A stretch of 64,000 bases of DNA, taken from Bimastos eiseni. Taxonomy: Eukaryota > Annelida > Clitellata > Crassiclitellata > Lumbricidae. The notes beneath the pieces were generated by a model. That model had not been told where the DNA came from. It saw only the letters and a list, made by a program, of their open reading frames with translations, and ran no database searches. The stretch covers positions 12,718,601 through 12,782,600 of the forward strand of contig OY365822.1 in NCBI GenBank assembly GCA_959347315.1. The letters run 5' to 3'. A program made the position numbers and the translations under genes. Shown piece after piece: positions 1 to 12,104 of this stretch; position 1 is the first letter of the stretch; the number at the start of each line of letters is the position of its first letter.

Positions 1-1970
1 TTATTCGGAGGTACTCTTTTCGCCCTCCGTAAAAGCTGTGGTGGTCTAAGACCAATAGCCATTGGATACGTGTGGCGTCGACTCGCATCTAAATGCGCCA
101 ACGCATACGCCGTCCCACGTGTCACGCCGTACCTAACCCCTAAACAACTGGGAGTTGGCGTTCCCGGAGGCTGCGAGGCGGCAACCCACGCCGCTAGACG
201 ATTCCTGACCAGCATGGACACGAATTCAATAATGGTGAAGCTTGACATCTCGAACGCTTTCAATAGCTTGCACCGAGATTTCATGCTCGCATCAGTGGAC
301 GAACTCATTCCTGATTTATCCGCATATTGCCATCTTGCCTACGCCGAGGCGACATCTCTGAAATTCGGGAGATTCACGATACAATCGCAAGAAGGTTCGC
401 AACAGGGCGATCCCTTGGGACCTCTCCTTTTCTGCCTACCGCTACAGCCGATCCTTAACCACCTGCTTTCGCCATTGGCCTTTGGATACCTCGACGACCT
501 CACCTTGGGCGGAGATCCTAAGGTGGTGGAGGCGGATGTTAACTCGATCGAAGAGGGATGTCTGCAACTAGGCCTCACGCTCAACCGCAAAAAATGCGAA
601 CTCATATCTTCCGACGCCCATATCAACGACGTTAGTCAAGGCTTCCTAGGACAGTTCACCCGAGTCAATGCATCATCAGCCGTGCTCCTAGGGGCTCCGC
701 TTTCCACGACGGATGCCCTGCTTTCAGCCATCGATACCTGTGTGGCCGACCTCGGAATTGCCCTCGACAGGTTGCAACTAATCGCTAGACAAGACGCTCT
801 ACTGATCCTTAGACATTCGATCGGCTCGCCTAAACTCATGCATTTATTGAGATGCACCCCTTGCCACGACCACCCGCGTTTATGGGCTTATGACGATCTG
901 CTGCGAGGAGGGATCGAGCGAATCTTCAACATTTCGATGACCGATGACCAATGGAGTCAGGCCACTCTCCCGATCAGGATGGGAGGACTGGGAATTAGGA
1001 GGGCGTCCTCGCTGGCACTTCCCGCCTTTTTGGCTTCAGCCGCGGGCACTCTCCAGATCCAGTCCCTCATCTTAGAATCAGCAGCGGTGAAATCGGACTC
1101 GGCATGCGACTCGGCGATGTCTACCTGGCTTCAACTTACCAAAGCTTCTGCCCCGACGACGCCAGGCCATAAACAAGCCCACTTTGACAGACCGCTGTTA
1201 AACGCGGTTCTGTCTGCACTAGAAGAAAAGCTACAGGATCCCTCCGACCAGGCGAGACTAAGGGCCTTGCAGTCACCACACGCCTCGGACTGGCTATACG
1301 CTCTCCCGCTCGTTTCTCGCGATCTCAGACTGTAGGACGATACCGTGAGGGTGGCGGTCGGCCTGCGTTTAGGGGTGGCCATCTGTGAGCCGCACACCTG
1401 CGCTTGCGGCGCCTTCGTCTCAGCCAGAGGCGCACATGGCCTGTCCTGTTCATTGGGCTTTGGCCGTCAAGCAAGACACTGTAATATCAACGACCTAATC
1501 TATCGCAGCCTCAACAGAGCCGGTATTCCAGCAGTCAAGGAACCGTCAGGTCTTTCCAGATTAGATGGAAAGAGACCGGACGGGCAGACCCTGATACCGT
1601 GGAGTGGGGGGCGGACCTTACTTTGGGACGCAACTGTGGTGGACACAGTGGCCGCTTCCTATATCCCCGAAACAGCTTCCACAGCTGGAGGAGCGGCGGA
1701 GATAGCAGCCACAAGGAAACACACAAAATATTCTGAGCTAGAGAAGAAATACACTTTTGTTCCAATCGCTATAGAAACCTTCGGTCCCCTCAATAGTGAG
1801 GGCCTCGCCTTTCTGTCTGAGACTGGACGCCGACTTTCGACAACTACCGGTGACACCCGAGAGACAAACTTCCTTTTCCAGAACTTGTCGGCATTGATCC
1901 AACGTTTCAATGCGGTGGCTTTTCAGGGCACCATGTCAAGATTACAGTCCACTGACAAGCGGCGACCCAG

Positions 1971-1974
<4 letters not shown>
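1..1974 (+). pseudogene. 3' part of a non-LTR retrotransposon ORF (reverse transcriptase plus restriction-like endonuclease), interrupted by one stop
   Basis: The reading frame is open from the first base, so the 5' part lies outside the window. It begins in the conserved fingers region (LRKSCGGLRPIAIG), continues through motif A (VKLDISNAF), motif B/4 (SQQGDPLGPLLF) and a catalytic YLDD at about 484-500, then thumb and linker. An in-frame TAG at 1333-1335 breaks the frame; the same frame resumes at once and runs to a TAA at 1972-1974. The part after the stop has a Cys/His cluster (CEPHTCACG...HGLSC) and then the RPDG...WDATVVDT motif of a restriction-like endonuclease. RT followed by Cys/His cluster and RLE is the order in the R2/R4/CRE-type non-LTR elements; I cannot name the clade. 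Such elements reverse-transcribe their RNA at a nicked chromosomal target. With a single lesion the copy is probably young but dead, unless the TAG is read through. Confidence 0.9.
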
Positions 1975-2002
<28 letters not shown>

Positions 2003-2011
2003 TGTAATATG

Positions 2012-2054
<43 letters not shown>

Positions 2055-2170
2055 TTATAATAATAATAATAACAATAATGATAATAATAATAGTAGTAAT
2101 AATAATAACAATAATAATAATAATAATAATTATAAGAAACACACACACACACATAGATATACACTCATCA
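1972..2170 (+). repeat. (TAA)n tail followed by a short (CA)n run
   Basis: Starting exactly at the stop codon of the retrotransposon ORF, about 155 bp of TAA/AAT triplets with a few interruptions run into a short ACAC tract. A microsatellite tail in place of a poly(A) is common for several non-LTR families; Dong of the R4 clade is known to sit in TAA repeats. The low-complexity frames open on both strands here are not genes. Confidence 0.9.
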
Positions 2171-2555
2171 GCAAGCTAACATACAAGGACACGCATGCAA
2201 GCAGACATAAACGCTTTGGTAAATAAACCCGTCGTATAAATAGAAGTGTATCAACTTTGCAGAAACCGATGCACCGAGTGAACTGCTGTTCCCAATTGAA
2301 AGGGCATTGATCAGCGCAGCCTGTGGTTCCCTGAAGTCACGTGTCGTCATGGCAACCGTTACCCTGAAGAAATCATGTGTACACTTGACGACAAGGAGAC
2401 AGACTGCCTAAACCTCAGTCGCCGGGGTCTGAAACCCCTTTGCGGTGCTTCAGATTAAATTGCTTCATTATCGCCGCCACCTAATCGAACTGCGCGTTAA
2501 ATAAGCTCCCAGTTGTCCGGATGTTGACAGGGTGTTGTTAGAGTGTTATCACGCT
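2171..2555. other. Unique-looking intergenic sequence
   Basis: I see no gene, RNA or repeat structure here beyond moderate GC content. Short open frames lack any recognisable motif. Confidence 0.5.
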
Positions 2556-2559
2556 GTTG

Positions 2560-2735
2560 TCTTGCTGCTGTACGGTTGTAATCAGGCTTTAATCAGGCTG
2601 TAATCAGGTTGCATTCAGGCTGTAGTCAGGCTGCAATCAAGTTGTAATCAGGCAGTGATCAGGCTGTCAGCATGCTGCTGTCCGGCTGTTGTCTTATTGC
2701 TGTACGGTTGCAATCAGGTCGTAATCAGGCTGTGG
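2560..2735. repeat. Degenerate 11-bp tandem repeat (aatcaggctgt)
   Basis: About fifteen imperfect copies of the undecamer aatcaggctgt follow one another, mixed with gctgctgt(a/c)cgg. It looks like an old minisatellite. Confidence 0.75.
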
Positions 2736-2737
2736 GC

Positions 2738-2852
2738 CAGATAGCCGTATTCGGCCAAGTAGTAGCGGTCGGTCCATATGCGAGTAGTTAGTCCAATTAT
2801 TCGTATGCGGCCGAGTAGTGAAAATCACTTATTCAGTACGGCTCTGATTCAT
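2738..2852 (-). mobile_element. Truncated hAT-type MITE end, same family as the copy at 57481-57908
   Basis: On the minus strand this reads agagccgtactgaata, then gtgattttcacta and cgaataattgga. The first part of the 57481-57908 element has the same order: agggccgtaccgaata, gtgattttcacta, cgaataattggacc. Only one end is present, so this is a truncated or decayed copy. Confidence 0.6.
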
Positions 2853-4190
2853 ACATAGGCCTACATACATACATACACAAATAGCCGCAACATACAGAAT
2901 GACAGATCTTGCAGCTTCCAGGGTATACCTTAATCAATATTACCTATTACTGTGCGCTTTCATCTCTTCTTATAAGCACATATTGGGGTCACATGTAAGC
3001 TGATAACGTCGCCCTTCCTTTTTATGTAGGCTTTGGACCGACACCCAACGAGAGCAAGCAGGGAGGGGAGTTTTCTTATACGTAAACAGAAGCCTTGAAT
3101 TATTCAATTTGCTTAAGCAAGAAAGGTCGTCCTTTGCGTTTCTGCTTTTGATGTCGCTATGATTGACGAATGTTTTTCTGTGCGTTAAACCGACTCCGTT
3201 ACATGAGAAGAAAGCTTTCTATCTATAGTCACCAATGACGATGTCACGAAAGACATTCACATATCTCTACATATAAAGAAACGCTCGGTATATAGGCCTA
3301 TGTGCATATATATATGTATATATATTTATATATATAATATTATATATATAGAATGGTTGAAATAATTATTGCATCACCCTGTAATAAGGTTAAAATCGGT
3401 TTCATACGTTCAAAGTCAGTTATTTATTCATGTCACTCACGTAATTTTGTAAACAAGCATGAACTCAGTGATTTACATATGTTGAGGAATGTCTGTTGGT
3501 TAATACAGGAAAGAACAGAAGACAAATTCATTGCTTCTACTCATTACGTCCTAATATTTCGCTGCACCACCTTTAAGGCTCTGATCACAGGGTGACACAA
3601 TAATTATTTCCACCGCTGTTTATATATATAAACCTCTATGATATATTTTATATGATTATCGTGTCTGCGCGAATATACATTATACATAGACACATAAAAT
3701 GAGCGATTATATGATTTCTATTAAAATGGATCTGCTACGGTCCTTCGAAATTCGTTTCTAAGACGAATCGGACGGTTACGTTTGATTCGAATCGAAAATG
3801 ACGTCGTGATTTGAAAAGTGATTATGCCTATCCCTTGACTCGCTTTCTGATTAACCAATAATTGTTCCAAATATTAATCAAAGATCGCTTGTTATAATCA
3901 TTTAGATGTCCCAGTTGTATAGCCCTTGTGGTTGAAAGGACACATTTGAAGTGAAAATTGTTAGCAAGGCTACAACTAATTACTGAGTGGGCCTAACTAC
4001 TAACTAGCAATAAAGATTACTAATATAGTAAGACTATTAAGAATAGGTAATTAAGAGTATCGTACTTGTTAGAAATACATTTAATCATAACAAACTATTG
4101 ATTAATCGTCAATTCTTAAACAGTGAACTAGTTAAATAAAATCATCGCCAGCATCCAATATATATTATTTCTGTTATTTATTCTGAAATT
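2853..4190. other. Intergenic, AT-rich, with a (TA)n tract
   Basis: No gene is supported. A TA-rich microsatellite lies at about 3305-3350. An 80-codon open frame at 3353-3595 has no recognisable motif and I do not call it a gene. Confidence 0.5.
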
Positions 4191-4194
4191 TTAT

Positions 4195-4336
4195 ATCGCC
4201 CTTCTTCCCACATTTTTTGCTCAGAAGTGCAAACGCAACTGTGTGCGAAGGACTTGCTCAAGGTCCCCACACAGTAACGCCTTGAGCGCTAAAGGCAGAC
4301 CGCTCCAACCAATCGGCCACCGTGCCCCACGTTATG
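4195..4336 (-). mobile_element. tRNA-derived SINE, family B, copy 1
   Basis: Read on the minus strand it starts cacggtggccgattgg, has a tRNA-like head, then accttgagcaagtccttcg and the tail segment that ends in gaagggcgatat. The same order of blocks recurs at 6565-6775 and 52645-52885. This copy has lost much of the middle, including the B box. Confidence 0.7.
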
Positions 4337-4339
4337 TTT

Positions 4340-5250
4340 TATTACAGGACAATTGTATTTATCTAGACATAGTAGGCTACATGAGACTTCGGCCCTGAAA
4401 AATGTTCTCGTCTTCTCTAGATCAGATGGGAAGTGGACTTATCCTGAAACTGTGGTTGCTGGACTATCTGTTAGAATTAAAATAACTGAACCTGGCTGGG
4501 CCCATTGTGAATAAGTGTCAGCGAGTGTACTTGGGCTTTTCCTTCATATCTTGTGATATGCAGGCTAATGTCAAGTTACATTCAGCATCTCGCATTGAAG
4601 AGTCACTGAAGGACACTCAGGTGCAATCAACTAGCAGACCATCGGGAAAAGTATGTGAAATCTTCTTTAATTAAAACGCCTGGGGGGCTCTAGGAATCTC
4701 GGGGGCCCTGGACTTCATATATCCTCGTTATACGGCTGTTGCGCCAATGAACACCAAGTTAATGAGGTCGCAACACACGAACCCCACGGCGAGCTACAGT
4801 CTCTGACAGGTAGAGATAAACGGGATCCTGTCATCCTTCTGCCACCGTCATCATTTATAAGGCGCCAATATTTGGCGCCATGTTTATATAGAATTATATA
4901 TGCACGTACATAACGTAATGATGTATAGGCCTATCTATTTATATGCAGGTATATTATAATTATATAATGCACATGTTTTTATGTGTATTTCGATTTTCTA
5001 CGGATCTCGTAGGCCTAATGATGTATGCATGTATGTACATGCATGAGATAAATCTGTAGACGTTACTCATGCATATATTAATGATATGAATATAGGATTG
5101 GTTTGGTTTCGATTCCTCTGCGTTGGCTGTTATGATGTATGGCGCTGGTGAGAATTCGTGACTATGTCGATCGACTGAATGACAGACGCATGTTCTCTGC
5201 TGTGGCATCCATCGTCCAATGCATGACGTCATTTCGAGTCGTTGTGTTGT
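4340..5250. other. Intergenic sequence without visible gene
   Basis: AT-rich sequence with two TAGGCCTA octamers (4926 and 5010). No coding or RNA signal that I can support. Confidence 0.5.
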
Positions 5251-5254
5251 CCTA

Positions 5255-5345
5255 CGCCTCCTCTTCCTTTTCTTCTTCCTCCTCCTCTTCTTCCTCTTCT
5301 ATTTCTACTCCTTCTTCTACCACTCCTCTTCTTCTTATTCCTCGT
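5255..5345 (+). repeat. Pyrimidine (TTC/TCC)n tract
   Basis: Nearly uninterrupted C/T run made of cct, ctt and tcc triplets. Several frames are open through it only because of its composition. Confidence 0.85.
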
Positions 5346-6105
5346 TTCATCCTAACCTTCCACATGCCTTTCCCTGCCCTTGTCCTTCTCCCCTCTCATC
5401 ACCCTCCATATGATCCTGCCTTTATCCCTGTCCTTGCTATTAGCATTCCGTTACAGACCCTTCCCAATGTAACTTGCATCTAACAGCTTGTAGCTGCGCG
5501 CGTGTATGACTGCACGTATATATATATATATATATATCTAGACACTTGATGCAACACCGTTTAGTTGTATTACAAAGCACTGCAATGAAGAACCTTTGTC
5601 GATAATCGCGTACTGCTAAGATAAGAAGAACAGTCAACGTTATCTTCACGACCTTACCCGTCGTCCACTTTCCACTGCCACTCATCGTCCGCATCGTTCT
5701 TTAGCCAGTCTAGACTCTAGAGAACGAAGAGATACAATTCATTACCTCGGACGACTTCTGTCCAATACCACCCTTATGTGTCTGTTGGCCCTTTTGCCTT
5801 GAAGATAAGCCTCTACATATTTCCTATCCGATTCGCTATTTGATTTTAACTTTGGTTGCTATTGCTTCTGTCAATGTTCAATATTCTTCTTTTTCCGCGA
5901 GGCATTTCGCACTGTAAATACCTTTGATTAGGTTGTACTGGGAGACGCGTTATAGAGATATATAAATACAATACAAACGAGCCTCCAGAGACAAGCAGGG
6001 CTGATCGCCAACAATGGCAGAGATGCGAACCCCTATTGTGTTGACGAAAGCAGAAACAGATGGGTTGATCATCATCATCATAGTTATTATTAATACTCTT
6101 TATGT
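5346..6105. other. Intergenic, with a short (TA)n at 5515-5540
   Basis: No gene is supported. The region holds one perfect TA microsatellite and otherwise ordinary sequence. Confidence 0.5.
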
Positions 6106-6170
6106 ATGATAATGATTATTATTATAGTCAATATTATCAATATTATTATTATTATTATTATTATTTCAAT
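6106..6170 (+). repeat. (ATT)n microsatellite
   Basis: Imperfect then perfect ATT triplets, ending in about eight clean copies near 6142-6165. Confidence 0.85.
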
Positions 6171-6564
6171 CGTTTTTGACGTGCTCTAGGTCACACTGAA
6201 ATGTGAACCTGAATTTATATCCCCATCTCCATCCCATCTCACTTAATGAGTGTAAGAAATCACAATTTCACGATTTCCGGAATTATTTATCATCTGTGGA
6301 TGAGAGACCTGCATTGACCTCATTAGCACACTCGATATTTATTGAAGCAGATGAAATATACGCGACAGAACATTCGGTTACACAGATTTTGAAAGAAATA
6401 GTAGTAGAATAAAGCAACCGAGGCTGTAAAACGCGTTACTGAAATCACGCAAAGAAGATTCTCAATTTGCGCGAACAGGATGAAACAGTCGTTGAGCAAT
6501 ATTGGAGTTAGTTTGAATGATTTTTTAATACAATACAACTGAAATTTGCTATTGCCCTCCTTAC

Positions 6565-6775
6565 AATCAGCTGAGAATTGCACACACGCCTCGACGACGC
6601 AACTGCAGTTGTGCTGCAGAGCAATTGTGTGCGAAGGACTTGCTCAAGGTCCCTACACAGTGACGCCTCGGGCGAGTGTTGAACCCACACACTCGACCCT
6701 CGACGCACACTGAGCGTTAAAGGCCGACCGCTCTAACATATAGGCCACCGTGCTACACTTTTAGAGCAGCTAAAG
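6565..6775 (-). mobile_element. tRNA-derived SINE, family B, copy 2
   Basis: Minus strand: cacggtggcctatatg, tagagcggtcggcc, aacgctcagtgtgcg, a B-box-like gggttcaacac, then the shared accttgagcaagtccttcgc and caactgcagttgcg blocks. All occur in the same order in the plus-strand copy at 52645-52885. SINEs of this kind are transcribed by RNA polymerase III and moved by a LINE partner. Confidence 0.8.
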
Positions 6776-6974
6776 AAGCACATAATGCTATTAATGCTGG
6801 CCAAATAAACATGTGAAAACTTAAGAAATGTTAAGACTCCATATAATATATATTCGTTTATTAGACAGGCTGACAACCGCAAATGGTAACACAGGAGTGA
6901 GAAACATACAAAGCACGACATCGATTAGACAAAAGGCAATGAATGTAAATGAGGTAAACAATAGCAAAAATGGA

Positions 6975-7908
6975 CAGTGGCGTCACTAGGGGATGCGGGG
7001 GGTGCGGACTGAACCGGGTGACACCCTTCAGAGGGGTGACACCAAAATGACATAATGACTCTCTTAAAAGCGCTCGTGCAGAATTTCATCAAAAATTCAT
7101 TCATTTTAAATTAATAATAACAGGCAACTAAACATACTTCATAACCTTATCAATAGACATATATAAATAATATATAATATTTATAAATAATTTATATATA
7201 ATATTTATATATATATAAATATATATAGGAACTAGCCTTACAACCTAGCTTCGCCTTGGATTGAACTTTGAATTCAGCGGGTGTGCTCTTCGCCACGGGG
7301 GTTCGACCGGTCGCGAGCGTATCATTGAGTGAGTGCTCCGAGTGAAGCTTTTGTTACATAAATGACGCGCCTGAATTGCATATTAGAGTTAAAACTACCT
7401 TCAGATGATGGAAAAGCAGATAGCTGTTGTTATCATATTGAATGTGTGTGAATTATGTAACTCGAAATGTCTAAATATCGGAATATAAAGCCAATTTTGT
7501 GTTGAAAATAGTCATAGCCTATTAACCTACAAATTCGCACAAGGACGTTTTGCAAAGAATATTCATATCGACATAGCCTTCCGTTCGTGAGCTAATCCAT
7601 TCTTAGGAAAGAAAGAAAACTGCTTTTTGGTTTAGATTACGATTTACGAGTGTCAATATTACATACAAACATTGGGGCTTACTAAGGATTCTGGAGACCG
7701 ACGCTGATCTTCCTCGTGCTACCCTTTTGACAGCTAATTTGATTTGACGCAACGCTCGTGAACAAGCTGGTGCCCTGTGCTTGATTTTCGAGTGGCGATT
7801 TAGAAGTTTGAACATTACGATCACAATTCTCTATGGCCATGTATCTATAAGGAAGGATTTCCATGCGGGGTGACGCCATGGGTGACACCAACCCAAGTGA
7901 CGCCTCTG
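6975..7908. mobile_element. Non-autonomous hAT-type element with exact 8-bp target duplication
   Basis: The left end is cagtggcgtcact and the right end is aagtgacgcctctg, which read inward as near-identical terminal inverted repeats (CAGTGGCGTCACT versus CAGAGGCGTCACT). The element is flanked on both sides by the octamer aaaatgga (6967-6974 and 7909-7916). An 8-bp duplication and CAG-starting ends fit hAT. The 934-bp interior has no transposase-like frame. Smaller elements with related ends lie at 16430-16574 and 28423-28597. Confidence 0.8.
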
Positions 7909-8094
7909 AAAATGGAAATCATTTATTTATAATGGGCCTATCCGAAACTGATGGATGTTAGGAGAGTTTCTTTTAGAATAATGTTCAGGACACAACACTT
8001 AGGGCCTATTGATTGAATATGATACTTGAAGATATATAACATTACTACTCATTGCTTGCACAATGTCAAAGGCACGAAAAAAATAGTATTGTAC

Positions 8095-8555
8095 ATTAAA
8101 CGCTGTAAATTGGATATAAATCTTTACCACATAAACTCTGTAAATTGGATATAAATTTTTACAACATGAACTCTGTAAATTGGATATACATTTTTACAAC
8201 ATAAACGCTGTAAATTGGATATAAATCTTTACCACATAAACTCTGTAAATTGGATATAAATTTTTACAACATGAACTCTGTAAATTGGATATACATTTTT
8301 ACAACATAAACGCTGTAAATTGGATATAAATCTTTACCACATAAACTCTGTAAATTGGATATAAATCTTTACAACATGAACTCTGTAAATTGGATATACA
8401 TTTTTACAACATAAACTCTGTAAGTTGGATATAAATTTTTACAACGTAAACTCTGTAAATTGGATATAAATCTTTACAACATAAACCCTGCAAGTTGGAT
8501 ATAAATTTTCACAACATAAACTCTGTAAATTGGACATCAATCTTTACAATTTCAA
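8095..8555. repeat. 35-bp tandem satellite, about 13 units
   Basis: Each unit contains ctgtaaattggatata and then a t-rich/acaacat part, 35 bp in all. The first nine units fall into a repeated set of three (units starting aaacgctg, aaactctg, gaactctg), giving a 105-bp higher-order period seen three times. The last four units are more diverged. Confidence 0.9.
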
Positions 8556-8559
8556 TTTT

Positions 8560-10050
8560 TACATTCTAAAATTTATGAGTTAAGTTGTGATCACTGTGTT
8601 CTATAATAATTATTATATTAGGTAGCTAAATTTAGCGTAATTTCTTTCGACAATACAGATGCGTTCAGGCAAATTTTTTCTAGAAAAATCACTGGTTGTA
8701 ATCAATTTAATTTGCCCAGTAAGAGCCACTCCGTAGCCCTTTTCATTTGCAACGAATTTAATAAACACTTCGCTCGAATATGTCCTGGTGACATTCGTTA
8801 AAGTAAATCATCATTTAGAGTTTTCAATTAAGCCACCTAACTCATTCATGAGCGCTGGCTAAACTACTCCATTAGGAGTAATTACTATCTCGAAAGAATT
8901 GAGTACATCCCACGGCAGTGGCGTTGATGAAATCAGTCTATGCATTGCAAAAATATTCGACTGAGGCTGTCACCGCGCATTTGGCCAAAACCATAAATTA
9001 TTTCAGTAAACGGGTTTTCTGTGAGCGTATAATTATATACATACATACACATCTATAGCGAACATATTTATATTTATTTTTGGGCTATCAACGATTAATT
9101 AAATTTTAATAGTTAGCTTTAAAAAATTAACGTTTAATTAATAGTTAATTTCGATCAAATCACAGAAATGTGTATAATTACATTTGTCAAACAAATTAAT
9201 GACATTTTAATTAAAATTATCAGTTTCTGAATTTCACACAGGCGGTTTTCTTGCTCATGCTGGAGTATTAGATCCATGGTATACAAACGATTTGTCACAA
9301 TGGATGCAATAAACGTTATCAGCATTTTCGATATTTTCGATAGCCAATAATTGAAATTCAACATGTTCACGTATATTGATGTAATCAGCCTGATAAATAT
9401 GTGTTTATATTTAATATCTCGATTACTATCCGCCGCCATATTGCAATCTATTCGGTTTATGTTGTTTCTTCCTCACTTCCGGTACATGTTACGGATGGGC
9501 GGAATAATCGAAACGATTAATCGTTAAAAATATTTTAATCGTTAGCATAAAATAGCGATTTATCGATAAATTAATCGTTAATTTCCGCAGCTCTAATTTC
9601 TATATTTGTAATTAGTTATAGTGTATACACTGAGCTGAACAGGTATTCGGCAGTCTTCCTAGCATAACTAATTTATTAGTTGGCCAGAGAGGTATATGAA
9701 CTGAGCGACATGTGTGGCGCCAAAATTAAGATGTAGAAGTATAAGTCGATTCGAAGTTTGGACATTATATATAATCGACTATATATGCAATTTATAATTT
9801 CGATTGATTTGGAGTTCAATGATGGTTTACTGCGTTGAAATAAAGAAGATATATCTGACAACTTTGAAGGGTGTAAGTCTCAATAAATAGCCAGGTGTCA
9901 CCTGAGTTTAGCCTACCACGTGCAATATTCCACTTCTGTTATATTGTGCATCATTTAATGAAACTGATAATGTACGAACTTTCAATTTCACAAGAAGTAA
10001 CCAACACCAGTGTAAGACAACATCCAATTTCACTGCTTCCATCAAGTAAT
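8560..10050. other. AT-rich intergenic sequence with remains of a transposon
   Basis: No gene is supported. At 9500-9593 there is cgattaatcgtt-type sequence ending ttccgcagctcta, which looks like the end of a hAT-like MITE. I could not find a convincing partner end or target duplication. Confidence 0.45.
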
Positions 10051-10059
10051 CCTCCAAAC

Positions 10060-10705
10060 TCACATATCGATCCATCCATCCATTCATCCATTTATTCATC
10101 CACCCACTACTCGTCCATCCACCTTGTGATCCATCCATCCATACATCAATTCCATCCGTCCATCCGCCAAAGACTCCATCAATCCATCTGTTCGTCTATC
10201 CATCGATCCATCCACCTATCCATCCGTCCGCTTATCCATCCACCAACCAACCCAACCATTGACCCACCCATTCATTGACCCACTCATCCATTGGCCCATC
10301 CATCCACCCACCCATCCGTCCATCCACCCATCCATTTACCCATCCATCCACCAACCCATCCATCCACCAACCCATCCATCTACCAACCCATCCATCCACA
10401 TCCATCCATCCACCCACCTACTCACCCATCCATCCACCCTTCCATTAACCCACCCATCCATCCATCCATCCACCTACCCTTCTATTCATCCATCTATCCA
10501 TCCATCCACCCACCCTTCTAACCATCCATCCATCCACCCATCCACCCTTCTATCCATCCACCCACCCTTCTACCCATCCATCCACCCACCCTTTTATCCA
10601 TCCATCCATTCACCCACCCTTCTATCCATCCATCCATCCATCCACCCAGCCTTCTATCCATTCATCCATCCACCATCCATCCTTCCATCCCATCCTGCTA
10701 ATGTA
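10060..10705. repeat. (CATC)n / (CCAC)n tetranucleotide tract
   Basis: About 640 bp of imperfect catccatc and caccca units. The proline/serine/histidine-rich open frames on the plus strand and tryptophan/glycine-rich frames on the minus strand come from the repeat and are not genes. Confidence 0.95.
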
Positions 10706-11095
10706 TGCTGCAAGCAGACATTGATTTAAGGCGAAGTCAATGACTCTGCGACTGTAATCGTTCTTTCCGTGTGGAATTACTGCCAATCAGTTGGTAGATT
10801 ACGACGGAGACCATATTATCTACGCCAAGGAGGGTTCGAGGGGGGCCAAAGGGTCCAGCCTCTGAAAACCATCATCGGACCCATTGACGATCTTTGGCAA
10901 CGGACGAATAGGCAAGTCAGAGGCAAACGATGCTACATATCATCCCACGACAGGATGGATCAACCGAACAGACGCACAGTCATTGAGGGAGGGATGTGCA
11001 TGTACAGACAGATAATTATACAGACGAACGTACCAAAAGATGGACACAGAGAGACAGAGTGAGAGAAGAAGAGAGACAGACACACAACAAAGACG

Positions 11096-11155
11096 GGGGG
11101 AGAGAGAGAGAGAGAGATAGAGAGATACGGAGAGAGAGAGAGAGAGAGAGGGAGG
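11096..11155. repeat. (GA)n microsatellite
   Basis: Almost pure gagaga runs with two short interruptions. Confidence 0.9.
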
Positions 11156-11299
11156 CATGTGTAGAAACGGATGTGAACAGACAGATTGACGACGGATGAA
11201 CAGACGAATGATAGACGGATGGACAGATAGACTGCAGGCGGATTGATAGAAATATATAACGCCTCTTTTGGTATTTAGTAGGGTCGATATGTCAAGCTT

Positions 11300-11690
11300 A
11301 TATCGATTGATTGAGTTATTAATTGATTGATTGATTGATCAAGTAAATGACTGACTAACCGACCGACCATCTGACTGACTGACTGACTAACTAAATGACT
11401 AACAGACTGACTTACTTACTGACTGATTGACTGACTAAATGATTGACAGACTGGCTGACTAAATGATTGACAGACTGGCTGACTCACTGACTAAATAACT
11501 GACTGACTGAATGACTTTCTGACTGATTGAATGACTGACTGACTGACTTTCTGACTGACAGACTGATTGACTGAATGACTTTCTGACTGATTGACCGACT
11601 GATTGGTTGACTGAATGACTTTCTGACTGATTGACCGACTGATTGACTGACTGAATGACTTTCTGACTGATCTATGTTATCTGTTTTTCT
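11300..11690. repeat. (GACT)n tetranucleotide tract with a longer superimposed period
   Basis: Imperfect gactgact repeats. Toward the right end a longer unit containing gaatgactttctgactgat recurs several times, so a secondary minisatellite grew inside the tetranucleotide tract. Confidence 0.85.
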
Positions 11691-11990
11691 ATCTATCTAT
11701 TTATCTATTGATTGATCGATAAGTACGTTCCGTTAGAACAACAGTTGGAGGTTTAATACATCATTTTTTTCCATTAGAAGCAATGTTCAGATTGAGGCGA
11801 CATCTATGTTTAAGAAAATAGCGTGTACACCGAAATTTGACGAGTAACCATTCCACTATTATAGATTCCTTGCAGGGATACTAAAGAACGAGTAACGGGT
11901 AGGGTGATGACAGCGGTCACCATTTACTACTATATATTTACTCGTGACGCCGTGTCGAATGATATCGCTGCCGTGCCTCGATTTGGATGA

Positions 11991-12104
11991 CGACGTCAAG
12001 ATGACGTCCAACGAGTGGACTTTACGAAGAAGAAGACGTTGAAAGGGAGGCTGAAGAATCTGTCAAGGAAGAGAGTGAAGATTGCCACCCATCATCGTTC
12101 GTGA
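11991..12104 (+). other. Candidate coding tail, lysine/arginine-rich, with a hairpin 13 bp after the stop
   Basis: A short open frame preceded by a stop at 11988-11990 reads DDVQRVDFTKKKTLKGRL followed by NLSRKRVKIATHHRS and a TGA at 12102-12104. The composition is protein-like and the local GC content is higher than around it. Thirteen bases after the stop lies a perfect 7-bp hairpin (TCGGACT, loop TCGTCG, AGTCCGA; 12117-12136). It could be the last exon of an unseen gene, but I recognise no family and see no clear splice acceptor. Confidence 0.2.

Noticed and set aside
9079..9593. Full hAT MITE
   Set aside because: Only the right end looks like a hAT terminus; the proposed left end and the flanking octamers match too poorly.
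10060..10729. Long Pro/Ser/His-rich and Trp/Gly-rich open frames
   Set aside because: They translate a catc/ccac tetranucleotide tract; both strands are open for the same reason.
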